DNA from: Lentisphaerota bacterium
GTDB lineage: Bacteria; Verrucomicrobiota; Lentisphaeria; Oligosphaerales; JABHEG01
Direction of reading: 5' to 3'
Length of the DNA: 64,000 nucleotides
Assembly: GCA_018676675.1 (NCBI GenBank)
Contig: JABHEG010000280.1
Span: forward strand, 1 to 64,000
Below, in pieces: positions 60,101 to 62,655 of this stretch (its first letter is position 1; the number at the start of each line of letters is the position of its first letter). Under the pieces are notes generated by a model, which had not been told where the DNA came from, did not search any database, and saw nothing but the letters and a program-made list of their open reading frames with translations. The translations under genes and the position numbers were made by a program.

Positions 60101-61985
60101 CCTGGAAGATCACTCCGCCGGTCAGTGCGCCTCCATTGACGGCCAAAGCGGTCGGGTCGACCGCGACCTCACCGATCGGCCGATTGAACTCCAGAATGAG
60201 CAGACCGGCGCCCGCCATGAAATTGTCGAAGTCGTAGTACCAGGCGTCGAGCACCAACTCGTCCGCGGCGGTGTCGGCGGTCGCGATGAAGTTCAGTCCC
60301 CACTGGTTGGCCCCGGCGACCGTCACTTCCTTGGGGCCGGAGAAAGCCAGCCCTGCCTTGGTCATCACGATATCGTACGCGCCGTCCGGAACCTTGTCCA
60401 CGGCCCAGATGCCGTTCTCATCGGTATAATCGCGGTCCGTGTCGTTCCAGACCATCATGCGCAGGAAATCTGCCGCGCCCTGTTGCAGCTTCACTTGAAC
60501 GCCCGGCACCGGATTCCCAGCGGCGTCAGTGATGCGTCCCGATATGATCTTGCCGCTGGCGGTATTCTCGTTTGGCTGCATGGACTTGCGGTAGACATTG
60601 CCGACGGATGCCCCCATGCCGCCCCACTCCGTCCCACCTGCCACGCTATCGAGGTAGTACTCCTCGACGTTGTACCAGAGATTTCCGCTGCCGCCCCAAC
60701 CCATGTTGAAGTGGTAGTACCAACGGCCGTCGATCCGCCCGTATCCATCACCGACAATCGCGTGTCCTCCACCAGGCGGCGGCAGCAACGGGTTGGTCAT
60801 ACCGATCGTGATGGCGACAGGACGTCGGGCATCGAAGTTGGCGCGAGCCCCGTCGGCACCGCCGGCACCGCTGGCACCGGCATAGTTGAACTTGCCCGTG
60901 AATGCCGCCGAACTGAAATTGGTTCCGGACATGTTCGAACGTTCGATGTTGTACTTCATGTTCAAGGCCAGGCCCGCATCGAAGCAGAGAGCGCCGACCT
61001 GTTGCAGCGAGTGCTCCGACTCTGAGCCATCGGGGTCGAGAGTCATATTCGCCCAGTCGTAGGGCCCGCCGTTGCCGTTGCCGCCACGAAGCTGCGTCCC
61101 TGCCAGACTGGCGCCCTCGGGATTTGCATTTTCATCATGGAAGGTGACCGAGCCGCCCCCAGTCTTGTATCCAATGCCAAGTTCGGGCCAGGCAAAGTAG
61201 CGAATCATCTGGGCGGTAGCGGTAGCGGCACAGCCGGAGACCATGTTGGCCGGGTTGCCGGGGTCGAAGGTGTAGGAAGTCTGCCCAACCAAGGGCGTGT
61301 AGTAGTTGTAGCAGGCACGCCCACCTTCCGTGCTCTGGCTCCACTCGCTCTGCACAAAAGAGTCTACCCAAATCTCGGCCACAACCTCGGTACCAGCCGC
61401 ACGGGCGCCCTTTTCGGCGGTAAGCTCGGCCCATTTGGCCTGATTGGCGACGACGTCCTGGTCGACCGAGCGGCCTCGCGTCGTCGCCTTCTCAACGCGG
61501 AACAACCGGGCAGGCAGGTCACTCGCGAGTAGAGCAGCCAGCGGATTGCGTGGATCGTCATCAAACCGACCTTCGGGTGAGAAGGCAACGACCGGAGTCA
61601 AGCGATCGTCCGCGCTGAGGATCAAGTAACCTTCGGGATCAAGCGCCACGACATAGGCGTACTCGGGCGTTTTCGCACGTCCACCCCCCAGCGTCCGGAT
61701 ACCACGCATGGGCGCTGCCCGGCGGCTAGGATTGACCAGTTGCGCACCCAGGGGGGAGGGGGCGGCTTCGAGGAAACGCTCAGCGGCACGCTGCGCTTGC
61801 TCGCCCGTGACGGGCTCAGCACAGGCGTCCCAGCCCGTGACAAAACTCAAGGCAAGGACCAGGCCCATGAGTCGCGCGGGGCAACGGCGGAAGCTCCCTG
61901 CGAACGCCTGCTGAGCGATGCGATCGAGCCCGCGGATTTGGGACACGGACAGGACGAGATGGTGGAGTAATGCTGTCACCTTCAT
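37965..61985 (-). CDS. Giant secreted C10-family (streptopain-like) cysteine protease, 8,006 residues
   Basis: The start at 61985 (MKVTALLHHLVLSV) has AAGGAGG five bases upstream; stop TAG at 37965-37967. Order by residue: signal peptide about 1-57 with a long n-region; Spi-like propeptide about 58-170; C10 protease about 190-470 with catalytic C252 (SGCAATATAQ) and H408 (GGGHAIVGDGYG), plus GWGGSGNLWY; a carboxypeptidase-regulatory-like domain (ISGRITDAAGNPVPGVQV); a long series of SbsA-type Ig-like domains with calcium-loop ladders to about 5,520; Kelch propeller about 5,595-5,935; nine chitobiase-C-terminal-type repeats about 6,090-6,900; two Ig-like domains; cohesin-like, Calx-beta, dockerin and second cohesin-like domains about 7,098-7,608; a cadherin-like Ig domain; and a C-terminal part with two GWNLV repeats. 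No LPXTG, PEP-CTERM or membrane anchor was seen at the C-terminus. Protease identity is firm; substrate and location are inferred only. Confidence 0.95.
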   Translation of the reverse strand: MKVTALLHHLVLSVSQIRGLDRIAQQAFAGSFRRCPARLMGLVLALSFVTGWDACAEPVTGEQAQRAAERFLEAAPSPLGAQLVNPSRRAAPMRGIRTLGGGRAKTPEYAYVVALDPEGYLILSADDRLTPVVAFSPEGRFDDDPRNPLAALLASDLPARLFRVEKATTRGRSVDQDVVANQAKWAELTAEKGARAAGTEVVAEIWVDSFVQSEWSQSTEGGRACYNYYTPLVGQTSYTFDPGNPANMVSGCAATATAQMIRYFAWPELGIGYKTGGGSVTFHDENANPEGASLAGTQLRGGNGNGGPYDWANMTLDPDGSESEHSLQQVGALCFDAGLALNMKYNIERSNMSGTNFSSAAFTGKFNYAGASGAGGADGARANFDARRPVAITIGMTNPLLPPPGGGHAIVGDGYGRIDGRWYYHFNMGWGGSGNLWYNVEEYYLDSVAGGTEWGGMGASVGNVYRKSMQPNENTASGKIISGRITDAAGNPVPGVQVKLQQGAADFLRMMVWNDTDRDYTDENGIWAVDKVPDGAYDIVMTKAGLAFSGPKEVTVAGANQWGLNFIATADTAADELVLDAWYYDFDNFMAGAGLLILEFNRPIGEVAVDPTALAVNGGALTGGVIFQAAGSPLVVIVLNAVDTATIQGLGVALTLDMPRNFLEADVDGEGSQAGQHDAATIPVAPLVSAQAEAAGLPIDPATPQVSSTQLLVDGAALPGTANPYATSAGTVQFLVTFSEAVQGVDADDFGLRLTKNFVNTSPWPFEEYAAKPDTPLPSAVITAVAPTDGAGTPTASPSATWTVTVSMGNGDGYVRLDVIDNDTIMDVANAEELGGMGAHNGDFFYSEFAYRFDNHGPVIVSASLAADNTYVDLTWNEPVGSTDSLAKTSSFSDLVPQYRWFNTNGAGGQQAGDALWLDRGVAQDNDFFRREDVVLMEPPFTTGLLDGTDRTGEFKNLQANVPVLGATTVAHVCYIELDGELGCSAGDGLFLDVGEVVGLGINFDETFTPGSDMWFWPSGAEPSVATLGAQVPDRTSYYAENAAIPVPDVDDLEAEFQTWVTGFLAGNNNGIWLDYSPADSIYTVGDITDGFVDEMVTGTEPADGQVGASAMPATAMYRDANSNGLLDGADLIWLDDGSTANAYDSGDTRLDDNGDPLPGVLNANALRVLLTKNGGTVTSVGISSITDVAGDALTEGASVTRCHLNYTPDLDLAGGAAPTYLNEYRVPAGVETIEIVPVEENVFDSLGNPADTQTTSGEMRLHDSSIPRVVDIILADDNYSAKVVFSERVYTNGNGISNHNPESVGDNVGDLTVDDFTAATNTNAININNISYSLANNYCILYFGNNAASRALVDPAATGATTLTVSIAAGDIFDFGGNAVPATDWDVTLRAPYDIDDPDSMPPRYFTTGDGAYLRYGTAPVETNTDTDAEGLTYNGIFYRDLDGDCRVDAVDLNFRNPYPNQTYTPALSTGGTFRVWVQNNDPEDTSNAPEDENLANVSDTNFTGGLPSRASSDWSEITVQSMSVYRVTTYYSTIRVLINQSQVRARTHGKRWVMISYNDSTDGTDGLPPASGETDTRERDGVHWYRQIVQNPDVADYYYVVGDFPPTMAWDGAPARPISAAMWRTTNYNKSGESSSYNSYDYLDIVFSEPLSSVGNTGWTPGASYGAGSSVHQKEGPYGPEIIDLLSGTAQTVRLWFNSTSVTSRTIGGGGNTSSAQVVDAAGNRNSTPHFTGTAIGVRNLDARYGVLGFSHDDSWTDLLAVDAESAEIEQYSSDSNSSAQFTHSLSANRVTLRGFDQGGFNPNSDAYWRQSNTGGEYLLAGSLNQSLSNANASITFSAAANNSNVTPGDGLLAGIGELRIYNSNLVSNSHVPGTVANGIFAMTPPVVIESGPVYAMVKVSPVTYSSTSRLDERERSVLGIDAAGRATDVIDGITLRFVDTSYGQFDPERDLLPLADDATSGVRLYKLFGTTGLVQLAAGGLEWGPWLTNAAGQAYREVVLRPLTSQAVPLDDAAGNDGFEYDIRVVTNVSFNLGDSFYVEVPNDGILFRRGRSGADFAAGWDTADGTPGLTFTGHVYVDSNSDGRWGMGETMMDIEDHWWPVPFYDANVPYQHRTQGEPMLSAIGSYQRNLHYAKRGHAPNPNTDPEPPGAANDNGTDLDYNVAYSPGDDVWYDIGGTLGVYDAGVDIPVISNSDEFRCAWSPHEEGCRSVQVRGAAPASVSSALPAGTIAAGSEPTAVLGFDMHDSGRGFAPRFPFGQTGGVVLEAVSKNLQGGLYSDKLVYARSAKTLRWNDGNVVAVGAGGRFILEGASGSFLVVAVTAASLPIANASVDVTISADVDRDIQQPAAIRGVRVHGVGPGNVAGNTGRLSLNGTQLTWQSDDGDGGTAGDPVDVAEGGLFVLSAERVSEADYLVIQVHDVHGATSEDLAHYPADGRVVSPLFAITGLEIMGVSDVVEQGNHLFSYDGISSLSWCDGSPTNVAVASDTLVLVPGNADGTSFVVVRRTSEALPAEPASDILFVNQSRLLRVAVTVNDITSFTSTHLLPLTADQDSGIALYRDANANGVFDGADVDEFVPLIETPIFGGSGSYTTTLYPDPTSRAAHLPNSHVSPHGGNDFFLAAQTSNDMSFGDRFSVSASAYEPTEPNTNGSPAFASGASGTITCTSVTNTVYRDETTSPWTIDAGRTGVSAPTVLFGIDHFLGVPGTVYLQGLTFTLHDVNGFAPTDDLMAMNDLTHTLRGVMLYADNGNGAFSRTADTVIPCDIVVDYNVGAGTYTITMLPINTGTDTLVPEASDSGLSDHFVCLNFSPELEYADELYCTVEVDGIEYSSGPGNAASRLQTHTLAATIKSNYGDLTTRVQTTLTAGLLVTEIGTSVADGYQDIELFFDPVSNAYYLRWNGQTVPLDMTAVASYTLGTGTNSITVTFDPFAFAAEDTLVDGDGTGSTGAGVPPAELLRDTLLVPIFEISGPGFDAGDLYYVDTDENGAWDVGEPIVLAGNGDALYKAADDDVVLGTPAEDAALTAFVPHDRLSFHDYDEDQAYTDGGQEAVVRDTDSVYTLPWLDYVIDTDGDATTGAGGAALLRAGDDLLSADSVSVAAGDTVSGYGAIYYHDADGSGGYTLGDDIVARPAEANGTIAGPLTFVATDKVLHDGDDSTVQVELGEALSRFQSTDYVSIERAGSVPLGYELREDIFRAYGDTFQPASCTWTFRVTKTTRTIRRYEADAPVPFNDPEDAMTDVIGIDLANSGATGVTLDGVTLRFDNMSEFNATIDLRALTNGGNYAGRDAGVLLYRDADGNGLFEPNIDTLIQPANAPAWTSSVIGGGITEYRVTFSLDSENLVASADLDGIYDFFAVVQPSEAANNYQDVDDGDQFRVRISDGDIGLSKPLNVASLTSTTVTIDTLPPQLSVEPVIADTDSDGYLNTVTFSFHEGTQPGNEDADDWTLADADGASDLSPVADSRLSLSTNTQVLTITLEDVDGTTGAITYQTTYDGDRFGLFDWAGNPVDFTAADLETSDTVPPLIVHNGIVVSSTWPTPDATVGVNTDLYYHDRNENGQWDPGEDIWQELGGNSVYNEGTDRRIWGGGDAWTTPDGYTQNAVQTNLYYNNQTIATTWSAAEDIWADRDTDTNDGQSDMDGAGVYNEGVDAQISHYRGEDVEILDLDEDGRIDTLKVTFSENVLDATLYTPNPPVNFWQDLPTTRWVLAGRGELTIDMSGPDDDANERDNNVLYFTFAPAQAGTYDTGDTPDLSVLTSTLTDEAGNLLQGTGIYQAGQATVSDHAKPVLVGARGNQAIASGEVPTATEVTLTFSEPVTDWTATDLSDLKTSPDGAIAATAPAFGGIDIDLTIDAQGRAVLTLNEPTASGGAWTEDATIEVNTGRVDHCIGDLDSNDMVDSTPAVQIRGLGSVGVASVEALDTNANGYLDAFRVTFDRPVDDTTLEGYSGMGTLVDVAANGNHWQIAGRDGFVFIDPNGPLDDDVTGNTVLYLVLSQEGGTPDTGTKPALTVANALLRSFDNEPVDATSVPATTDSAAPQIMTVIDYDQDSDGDVDTARLEFSENMDDSTIQANDFTIGAAAGAAVDQIYLLSAVFDGADTACVTRVRHSLANGDVVGGLTVTDVLSITSFEVSGNLSGSANSYVAIASNDDGVVFINAANGAEENGTDYADVGYTQDLPTDADTTDLAGILLANTADAGLDAQQDGAPPVVLSAKTTSENSVEVTFSEPVGSFQTGEVTADGGNITFDNPPDTTNNPVIVWQNGTDTWNTGATDAAADAGGTNASGVDKSPNTPDLTIDAGALADLSTEANPVAAVTSAGFIAAGVADGAKPVIIGVATYDGDTDGNVETAAIRFSEGIAGATVVPGEFRIDGAVATTESLGALVGTATGVGTQYVLDLDNADDDKNNTTGADFEWTDGGGANAARFDVGEAIATPVPANMVVLTTGAATGTAFAQVDYTGTTLLDDAASGNALDAGNDLGIGQYKFDLARPILMAAETYDDHTVKVSFSEPLDNGVDEDLISAAVTAGNFTIDDDTGGGEAFDLALTDDGSGGLESTDDNGNLQEFYLRISAATTWNTDATGTSAGVVSATNINGEHRTDVIPEVNVTLNALADTSGNGNPATEFTDTTDGTAPVVLNVTARAVQVDQTFGVGDYVFVRTQFSENLNVSAAGGTPTLTLLVTNSATADAVYAVYTDGVNATTPAFIEFSYEVLQGHNRVIPSPGYLEYSGTALDTALKHNGGTIEDLALDAGGAADPNAADLTLPALAVMRPAPNATELRALSGAKVQIDTLPPDVVSARTISDRILEVTFSEPVISDTINPATITVSGGQAFASVTQPDGSALAAATGYATVRFVMAAATWNTDATGTSYGDPANVSTDTAGTHRTTIPELHIPAGGLEDAPGNTMAQTDFTGATDGAPPAIVARTYLDSDPFDGTVDALSARFSERAQVNGAVIGDWTLAKEDLAAALGDLTGTPSLSADGYTLTLVVDSSTVSTGVDGGTEPTLAYDDAGAGHIADRSPAMNVLPPDGGPSSITDAAGPAIVTAEMLTANSVLVTFSEKVQNGTIAAGDFVHSTLTVNVATEYPNDDNDYNQAILTLSDVVAVDDATTTVAFSAVDQVTGVVGPANDQTAAVAVASLAARVALDPAVPNGAQIHTGDQAINVNGLVSVPAAYLTDWKLYFLDGHGQASGDYALPDAAGNRQLATDTAAVDPSALLGTFTPDTDALAGEFLYTLVLKVEFADGEVVEISRNIYASASVPATGTVNDGVAADINFQADAADGTDVVSANWTGLESNSGIDTAQYQWRVQDVTIGALGWVIGDDTTWVNTPGGNPLATAATSAGLTLTDGHTYKTWIRALDVGDNPIGQQLSDGFTVDGTNPTKSDTVADGTGVDITWSNSAVLVSANWGVFADGEPPADPDGGSAQASGNPANLGLTYQWAIFKVVGDYDFLGDGDADQEVQAFTDVGVARSASVVLGAGVLVDTDRYYVGVKALDGVNNESDVAYSNGVTVDLTSPTMHGLRDVAVNDISNDNVSVDSDLTNSTTKLQAAWDAATDATSGIANYQYRIITGLDNVSSGWVDSDAGSEPAGELNVPRNRFASVRLDENRIMVIGGWNGSTPLASVEIYDHSTGEWTDTGSLNQARYGASACVLDAQGRIVVAGGMAYSVALDSIEVYDPANATWTELTTTLAQPRTDASMVVDVAAGTAWFLGGRTATAYLSSIEQITALDLGAETATVTTLAGQMLSPARAYAQTLVLGDGTWLIIGGQSGSSTYSGGVDLFDPATSTCVAKSPMAAERSQFAAVLLDDGDVLVVGGRNSNRLNSVERYDVPTNQWQTVAPMTASGRTSHAAVWRESTGTVIAVGGLDATATLVKTAEEYDPASDTWSAVDSLNDTRASHQLAFFDDGTILAYGGLVAGQFRTGTEYLRDIELVTGWLDTPATAVEVASPAAMADAESYHIQVRSVDQAGNVSAIAQSDGVTVTTPQSILSSVSIAPAGVPAGGDAVLTFVAREEQGTTPVVTAAVGATPVPGGSVVVASGDNLTWTATITLAAGTYADGLVTFSVQLWHPELETVTATTDSSTATLDQAAPAAPAVDPAGGTFSSVQTLTVTPAAGVAASYYTTDASDPDSNDTLYDAGNKPTVDAADGGAVTFKVISYDAAGNASGITTEIYTFDKLGPNAPGIAPGTATYNSAQTVTVTPAGDADATYYTTDGSAPDNTKSVYNDGAKPSIDGADGAVITVKAASYDQYGNLGATTTVVYTFDKVGPAAPGMAPGTGTYTAAQTLTLTAAGDAVSTYYTTDGSDPDSGGSLYNDGSKPSIDGVDGVVLTVKAASYDAAGNLGPAASVIYTFDKAGPDAPGIDPVAGTYNAAQTVTLTVAGDAVATYYSIVGADPDDGDTLYDAGNKPIVDAADGGSVDFRAVSYDATGNMSPVTAAVYEFDKVGPDAPGVAPVTGTYGVAQTLVVTPAAGAVSSYYTIDGSAPDNTAMLYNDGNRPSIDGADGAVVVVKVASYDAHQNLGATTTVTYTFDKAGTVAPGIAPGTGTYNTAQTLTLTPAGDAVTTYYTTNGNAPDNTGVLYDNDNKPSLDAADGTVMTVRAASYDQHGNLGTEAAAVWTFDKAGPTAPGISPATGTYGPAQTVTITPPGDAAATYYTTNGDVPDSGDTPYDPGNKPVVDAADQGQVQFRAISYDAAGNSGTVAGVTYTFDKVGPAAPALSPGTGSYASAQEVTITPAGGTVSTYYTIDGSAPDDTKSLYSAGSKPSVDGADGAVVTVKAASYDTHGNLGAEGSVAYTFDKAGPAAPVPSPLAAAGPFMANQNVTLTPVGDANATYYTLDGSEPDTGSTPYAGGTIAINGVADAVTSVNLKAVSYDALSNRGTVLDSTYVIDLDVPVVTVDPLPTNDTTPALSGTVDDVAATISVTVGGNAYPATNNGDGTWTLADDTVAPALGEADHEVAVTATDAAGNVGSDATSDELTIDLQAPTVTVEEALTQSDPTIADTILFTVLFSEPVVGFATGDVSLTGTAGANTDVVTEIAPNDGTKYQVAASGMTTDGTVIAALAAAVATDEAGNLSLASGIADNEVTYYDEAPAIVTLVGPSSRSTVNVGDEFTVQVYVRENSSQANGFRGGPIDIHFDTAILDFEYDAPFNPATVLADDFEAIVSGAPDNGAGLIDELGGIYVQDPNDPNAPSGFGEGAGLGVLYATLRFTADTAGTAALHASASTVGLALTPPVGVVPVNLVDYGQPIQIKTTTTVSLAAVGNEVASENGGNYTVRATLASPAAETVTVQLAYSGTAVRDTDYTASGNTIEIAAGQLQGEITVSNIDNDVYQGAKTVEVDIAAVTTSSGIVTENGVQNVALGIVDDEPMPGDVAGNDQVVDFDDLTVFIGQYGQTEAGNPGSFNPACDLDDDDDVDFNDLVLLIGLYNPNPGRGSSRSIVKSKASARAGEQAWVTMVGPSGAVNAGTTFDVDLFVEVADSRGLGGGALDIGFSHNLVSYSGTFSSSAVVQAPYNALPTSGTLSAGTGEIDELGGLTTTGGHGYQTPVHYARLTFLADAEGQAQFSVSADGFGLSILGGGTLDTTDTDYGTPLTVQIVDQNVAPVANATSASTGKNTPITFDLSGTDPDGDNLNFTVPTSGQQGYPENGTLTLDSQTPASRIATVTYTPDTDYTGTDTFTFTVTDGELTSAAATVTLTVGGFETAIAVTRGGTAYRSLMFGAKPGASAGFVAADGDFLAAPNGPDGDEAYFLLDTGSKLNDDFRPLGEDNIWKLEVAVPAGSTRETWALVWDSDDLMPGFYTTLTPADADFRPSGAAVDMTAVETQALDNATQALVVYRFLLSVTRSTAADVVLATGWNLVSFPLELDDASQSAFLGNAHVYAVYAWVPGTGYAAPTTLEPKVGYWVYSDAAVTLSLSGVAVADSTVSLQPGWNLVGPAVDVPNPVDDVDVLACWGWRTGEGYYRPDDSATACPILEGFWVFSTKVTDIWGPVQRR
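39160..40690 (-). other. Cohesin-like / Calx-beta / dockerin / cohesin-like cassette
   Basis: Residues about 7,098-7,260 form a cohesin-like domain (VTLVGPSSRSTVNVGDEFTV, GGPIDIHFDTAILDFEYD, LYATLRFTADTAGTAAL). A Calx-beta domain follows (ASENGGNYTVRATLASPA, GTAVRDTDYTASGNTIEI). A type I dockerin comes next with two calcium loops (GDVAGNDQVVDFDDLTVFIG; CDLDDDDDVDFNDLVLLIG) at about 7,378-7,443. A second cohesin-like domain (VTMVGPSGAVNAGTTFDVDL, GGALDIGFSHNLVSYSG, ARLTFLADAEGQAQF) occupies about 7,460-7,608. Cohesin and dockerin are the interacting halves of cellulosomes; here both occur in one chain. Confidence 0.75.
41290..43715 (-). repeat. Nine tandem chitobiase C-terminal-type repeats (~89 residues each)
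   Basis: The protein repeats the unit AP.I.PGTGTYNSAQTVT, YYTTDGS.PD....LY, GNKPSVDAADGA, VKAASYDA.GN.G and YTFDK nine times, residues about 6,090-6,900, with a DNA period of about 267 bases. The pattern matches the CHB_HEX_C-type domain found on chitobiase and many secreted glycan-active enzymes. Units are about 60-75% alike by eye, so this is a recent expansion by comparison with the rest of the protein. The last copy is divergent and lacks the PGTGTY stretch. Confidence 0.85.
44180..45200 (-). repeat. Kelch-type beta-propeller
   Basis: About 340 residues (about 5,595-5,935) hold around six blades with the Kelch pattern: MVIGGWNGSTPLASVEIYD, VVAGGMAYSVALDSIEVYD, WFLGGRTATAYLSSIEQ, LIIGGQSGSSTYSGGVDLFD, LVVGGRNSNRLNSVERYD and IAVGGLDATATLVKTAEEYD, each with a following W at the blade end (EWTDTGSL, TWTELTT, QWQTVAPM, TWSAVDSL). 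The diglycine and Y-D-P features are clear. Kelch propellers bind protein partners or, in galactose oxidase-like enzymes, carry a copper site; no copper ligands were seen. Confidence 0.85.
45400..60310 (-). repeat. Long stalk of SbsA-type Ig-like domains and calcium-loop ladders
   Basis: More than a dozen strands of the FSEPV type recur, for example VTFSEAVQGVDADDF, VVFSERVYTNGNG, IVFSEPLSSVG, VTFSENVLDATL, LTFSEPVTDWTATDL, VTFSEPVGSFQ, VSFSEPLDNGVD, VTFSEPVISDTI and VTFSEKVQNGTI. They are mixed with acidic loops such as YYHDRNENGQWDPGEDIW and MYRDANSNGLLDGADLIW. The fold is typical of SbsA/Big_5 stalk domains. The segment makes up over half of the protein and probably forms an extended, calcium-stiffened filament. 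No extra catalytic motif was recognised. Confidence 0.65.
60570..61815 (-). other. Spi-like propeptide and C10 protease domain of the right giant protein
   Basis: The propeptide contains YVVALDPEGYLILSADDRL and VVAFSPEGRF, the core of the Spi/Inhibitor_I69 family that keeps C10 proteases inactive until cleaved. The catalytic part has SGCAATATAQMIRYF (C252), GGGHAIVGDGYG (H408) and HFNMGWGGSGNLWYN. The Cys-His spacing of 156 residues is close to the streptopain family. The domain is complete, so the giant should be made as a zymogen and activated after export. Confidence 0.92.
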
Positions 61986-61990
61986 TCGGT

Positions 61991-61997
61991 CCTCCTT
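61991..61997 (-). promoter_or_regulatory. Ribosome-binding site of the C10 giant (start at 61985)
   Basis: The minus strand reads AAGGAGG five bases before ATG at 61985, the best start for the C10 giant because it places a signal core near the N-terminus. Confidence 0.8.
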
Positions 61998-62057
61998 GCG
62001 TTGGTGTGTGTGCATATGTGATTGGGCTTGTTTGGATACGTGCCGTAGTGCGTCAGC

Positions 62058-62073
62058 CATGGTTCGGCCTCCT
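62058..62073 (-). promoter_or_regulatory. Alternative in-frame start with its own ribosome-binding site
   Basis: An ATG at 62060 (MADALRHVSKQAQSHMHT) lies in frame 25 codons upstream of the preferred start. It has AGGAGG at 62068-62073, seven bases away. Use of this start would add 25 polar residues before an already long signal peptide n-region. Two strong, in-frame initiation sites so close together could give two N-terminal forms, or the upstream site could aid loading of ribosomes. Which is used cannot be decided from sequence. Confidence 0.5.
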
Positions 62074-62220
62074 GGAGCAAGCAATGCGTGGCCCGGCGGG
62101 CAGGGCTCCACTGTCAGCTCGGTCGAAGGACGTGGAAGCCCGTCCGGACCGAAGGCGAAGCAGTGGGGAAGTACGGGCGGGGAGAAAGGCGGGAAAGGCT
62201 CCGGCAGAATGGGCCAATCG

Positions 62221-62291
62221 GCCTTGACGGGAAAGGGGTACGCACAACCACGGCATCCTCCGTAGGAGGATGCCGTGGTTGTGGTCAAGGC
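62221..62291 (-). promoter_or_regulatory. Perfect 19-bp hairpin with outer 8-bp stem in the leader of the C10 giant
   Basis: The inner plus-strand arms CACAACCACGGCATCCTCC (62243-62261) and GGAGGATGCCGTGGTTGTG (62265-62283) pair perfectly around GTA. An outer stem GCCTTGAC (62221-62228) pairs with GTCAAGGC (62284-62291), leaving a 14-base one-sided bulge. It sits about 125-190 bases after the predicted start point and about 240 bases before the start codon. It is followed on the minus strand by no T-run, so a classical intrinsic terminator is not well supported. It is the counterpart of the hairpin before the M6 giant. Confidence 0.85.
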
Positions 62292-62424
62292 TCTGTCCTT
62301 CCGTGGGTCTCAATCGACCTCCAAGTGTACCCGGGCAGGCCTTTCGTCCCATCCGTTTTCACCGGACCTGCGCAAGTCGGGTCAAATCGGAGGGCTGCCT
62401 ACCCATAACGTTCTTAAACAGTTA

Positions 62425-62441
62425 TAGCACATCGCGTGCCA
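62425..62441 (-). promoter_or_regulatory. Predicted sigma-54 (-24/-12) promoter of the C10 giant
   Basis: The minus strand reads TGGCACGCGATGTGCTA: exact TGGCACG at -24, ten bases between GG and GC, and GTGCT at -12. It lies about 215 bases after the secretin stop and predicts a start point near 62414 and a leader of about 430 bases. The match is as good as the one before the M6 giant, and the two share flanking similarities (TTTGACGG and CGGCTTTC further upstream). Confidence 0.75.
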
Positions 62442-62655
62442 TTCAGAAAGCCGAAAAACGCGGCGATTCCGTCAAAAAAAGCCCAAATCGTTTTCGGTTT
62501 TGAGAAATCAAGAAAGAAACCGGACTAAACCGCTGATTCCGAAGTCTGGTATATCAGGGCTCTGAAACCCACACATATCGCTGTCGAAGGCGGGGAGCCC
62601 CGTTCAAGTCGGGGCGGAAGCTCGAGCGTGGCACGAGGACCCTCGCCGTTCGGCG

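Larger units (their letters stand above)
61986..62655. other. Intergenic region between secretin and C10 giant (670 bp)
   Basis: Besides the promoter, hairpin and ribosome-binding sites listed separately, it has an A/T-rich block at about 62450-62530 with seven A at 62474-62480 on the plus strand (seven T on the transcribed strand). A weak 6-bp stem (CGGTTT at 62495-62500, AAACCG at 62517-62522) stands before that T-run. It might end secretin transcription, but the spacing is poor. Two short stems (CGCCG-AA-CGGCG and CCCCG-ACTTGAA-CGGGG) follow the secretin stop. No further gene is supported. Confidence 0.65.

Noticed and set aside
61986..62288. An ATG at 62288 as the start of the C10 giant
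   Set aside because: No ribosome-binding site precedes it, and the added 101 residues would cover the leader hairpin and Pro/Cys-rich leader sequence. Starts at 61985 or 62060 are better supported.
62338..62375. A GGGACGAAAGGCC stretch on the minus strand resembling part of a cyclic di-GMP-I riboswitch
   Set aside because: The companion AGGGCAAACC element and the tetraloop-receptor and pseudoknot parts are missing, and no similar stretch occurs in the other leader.
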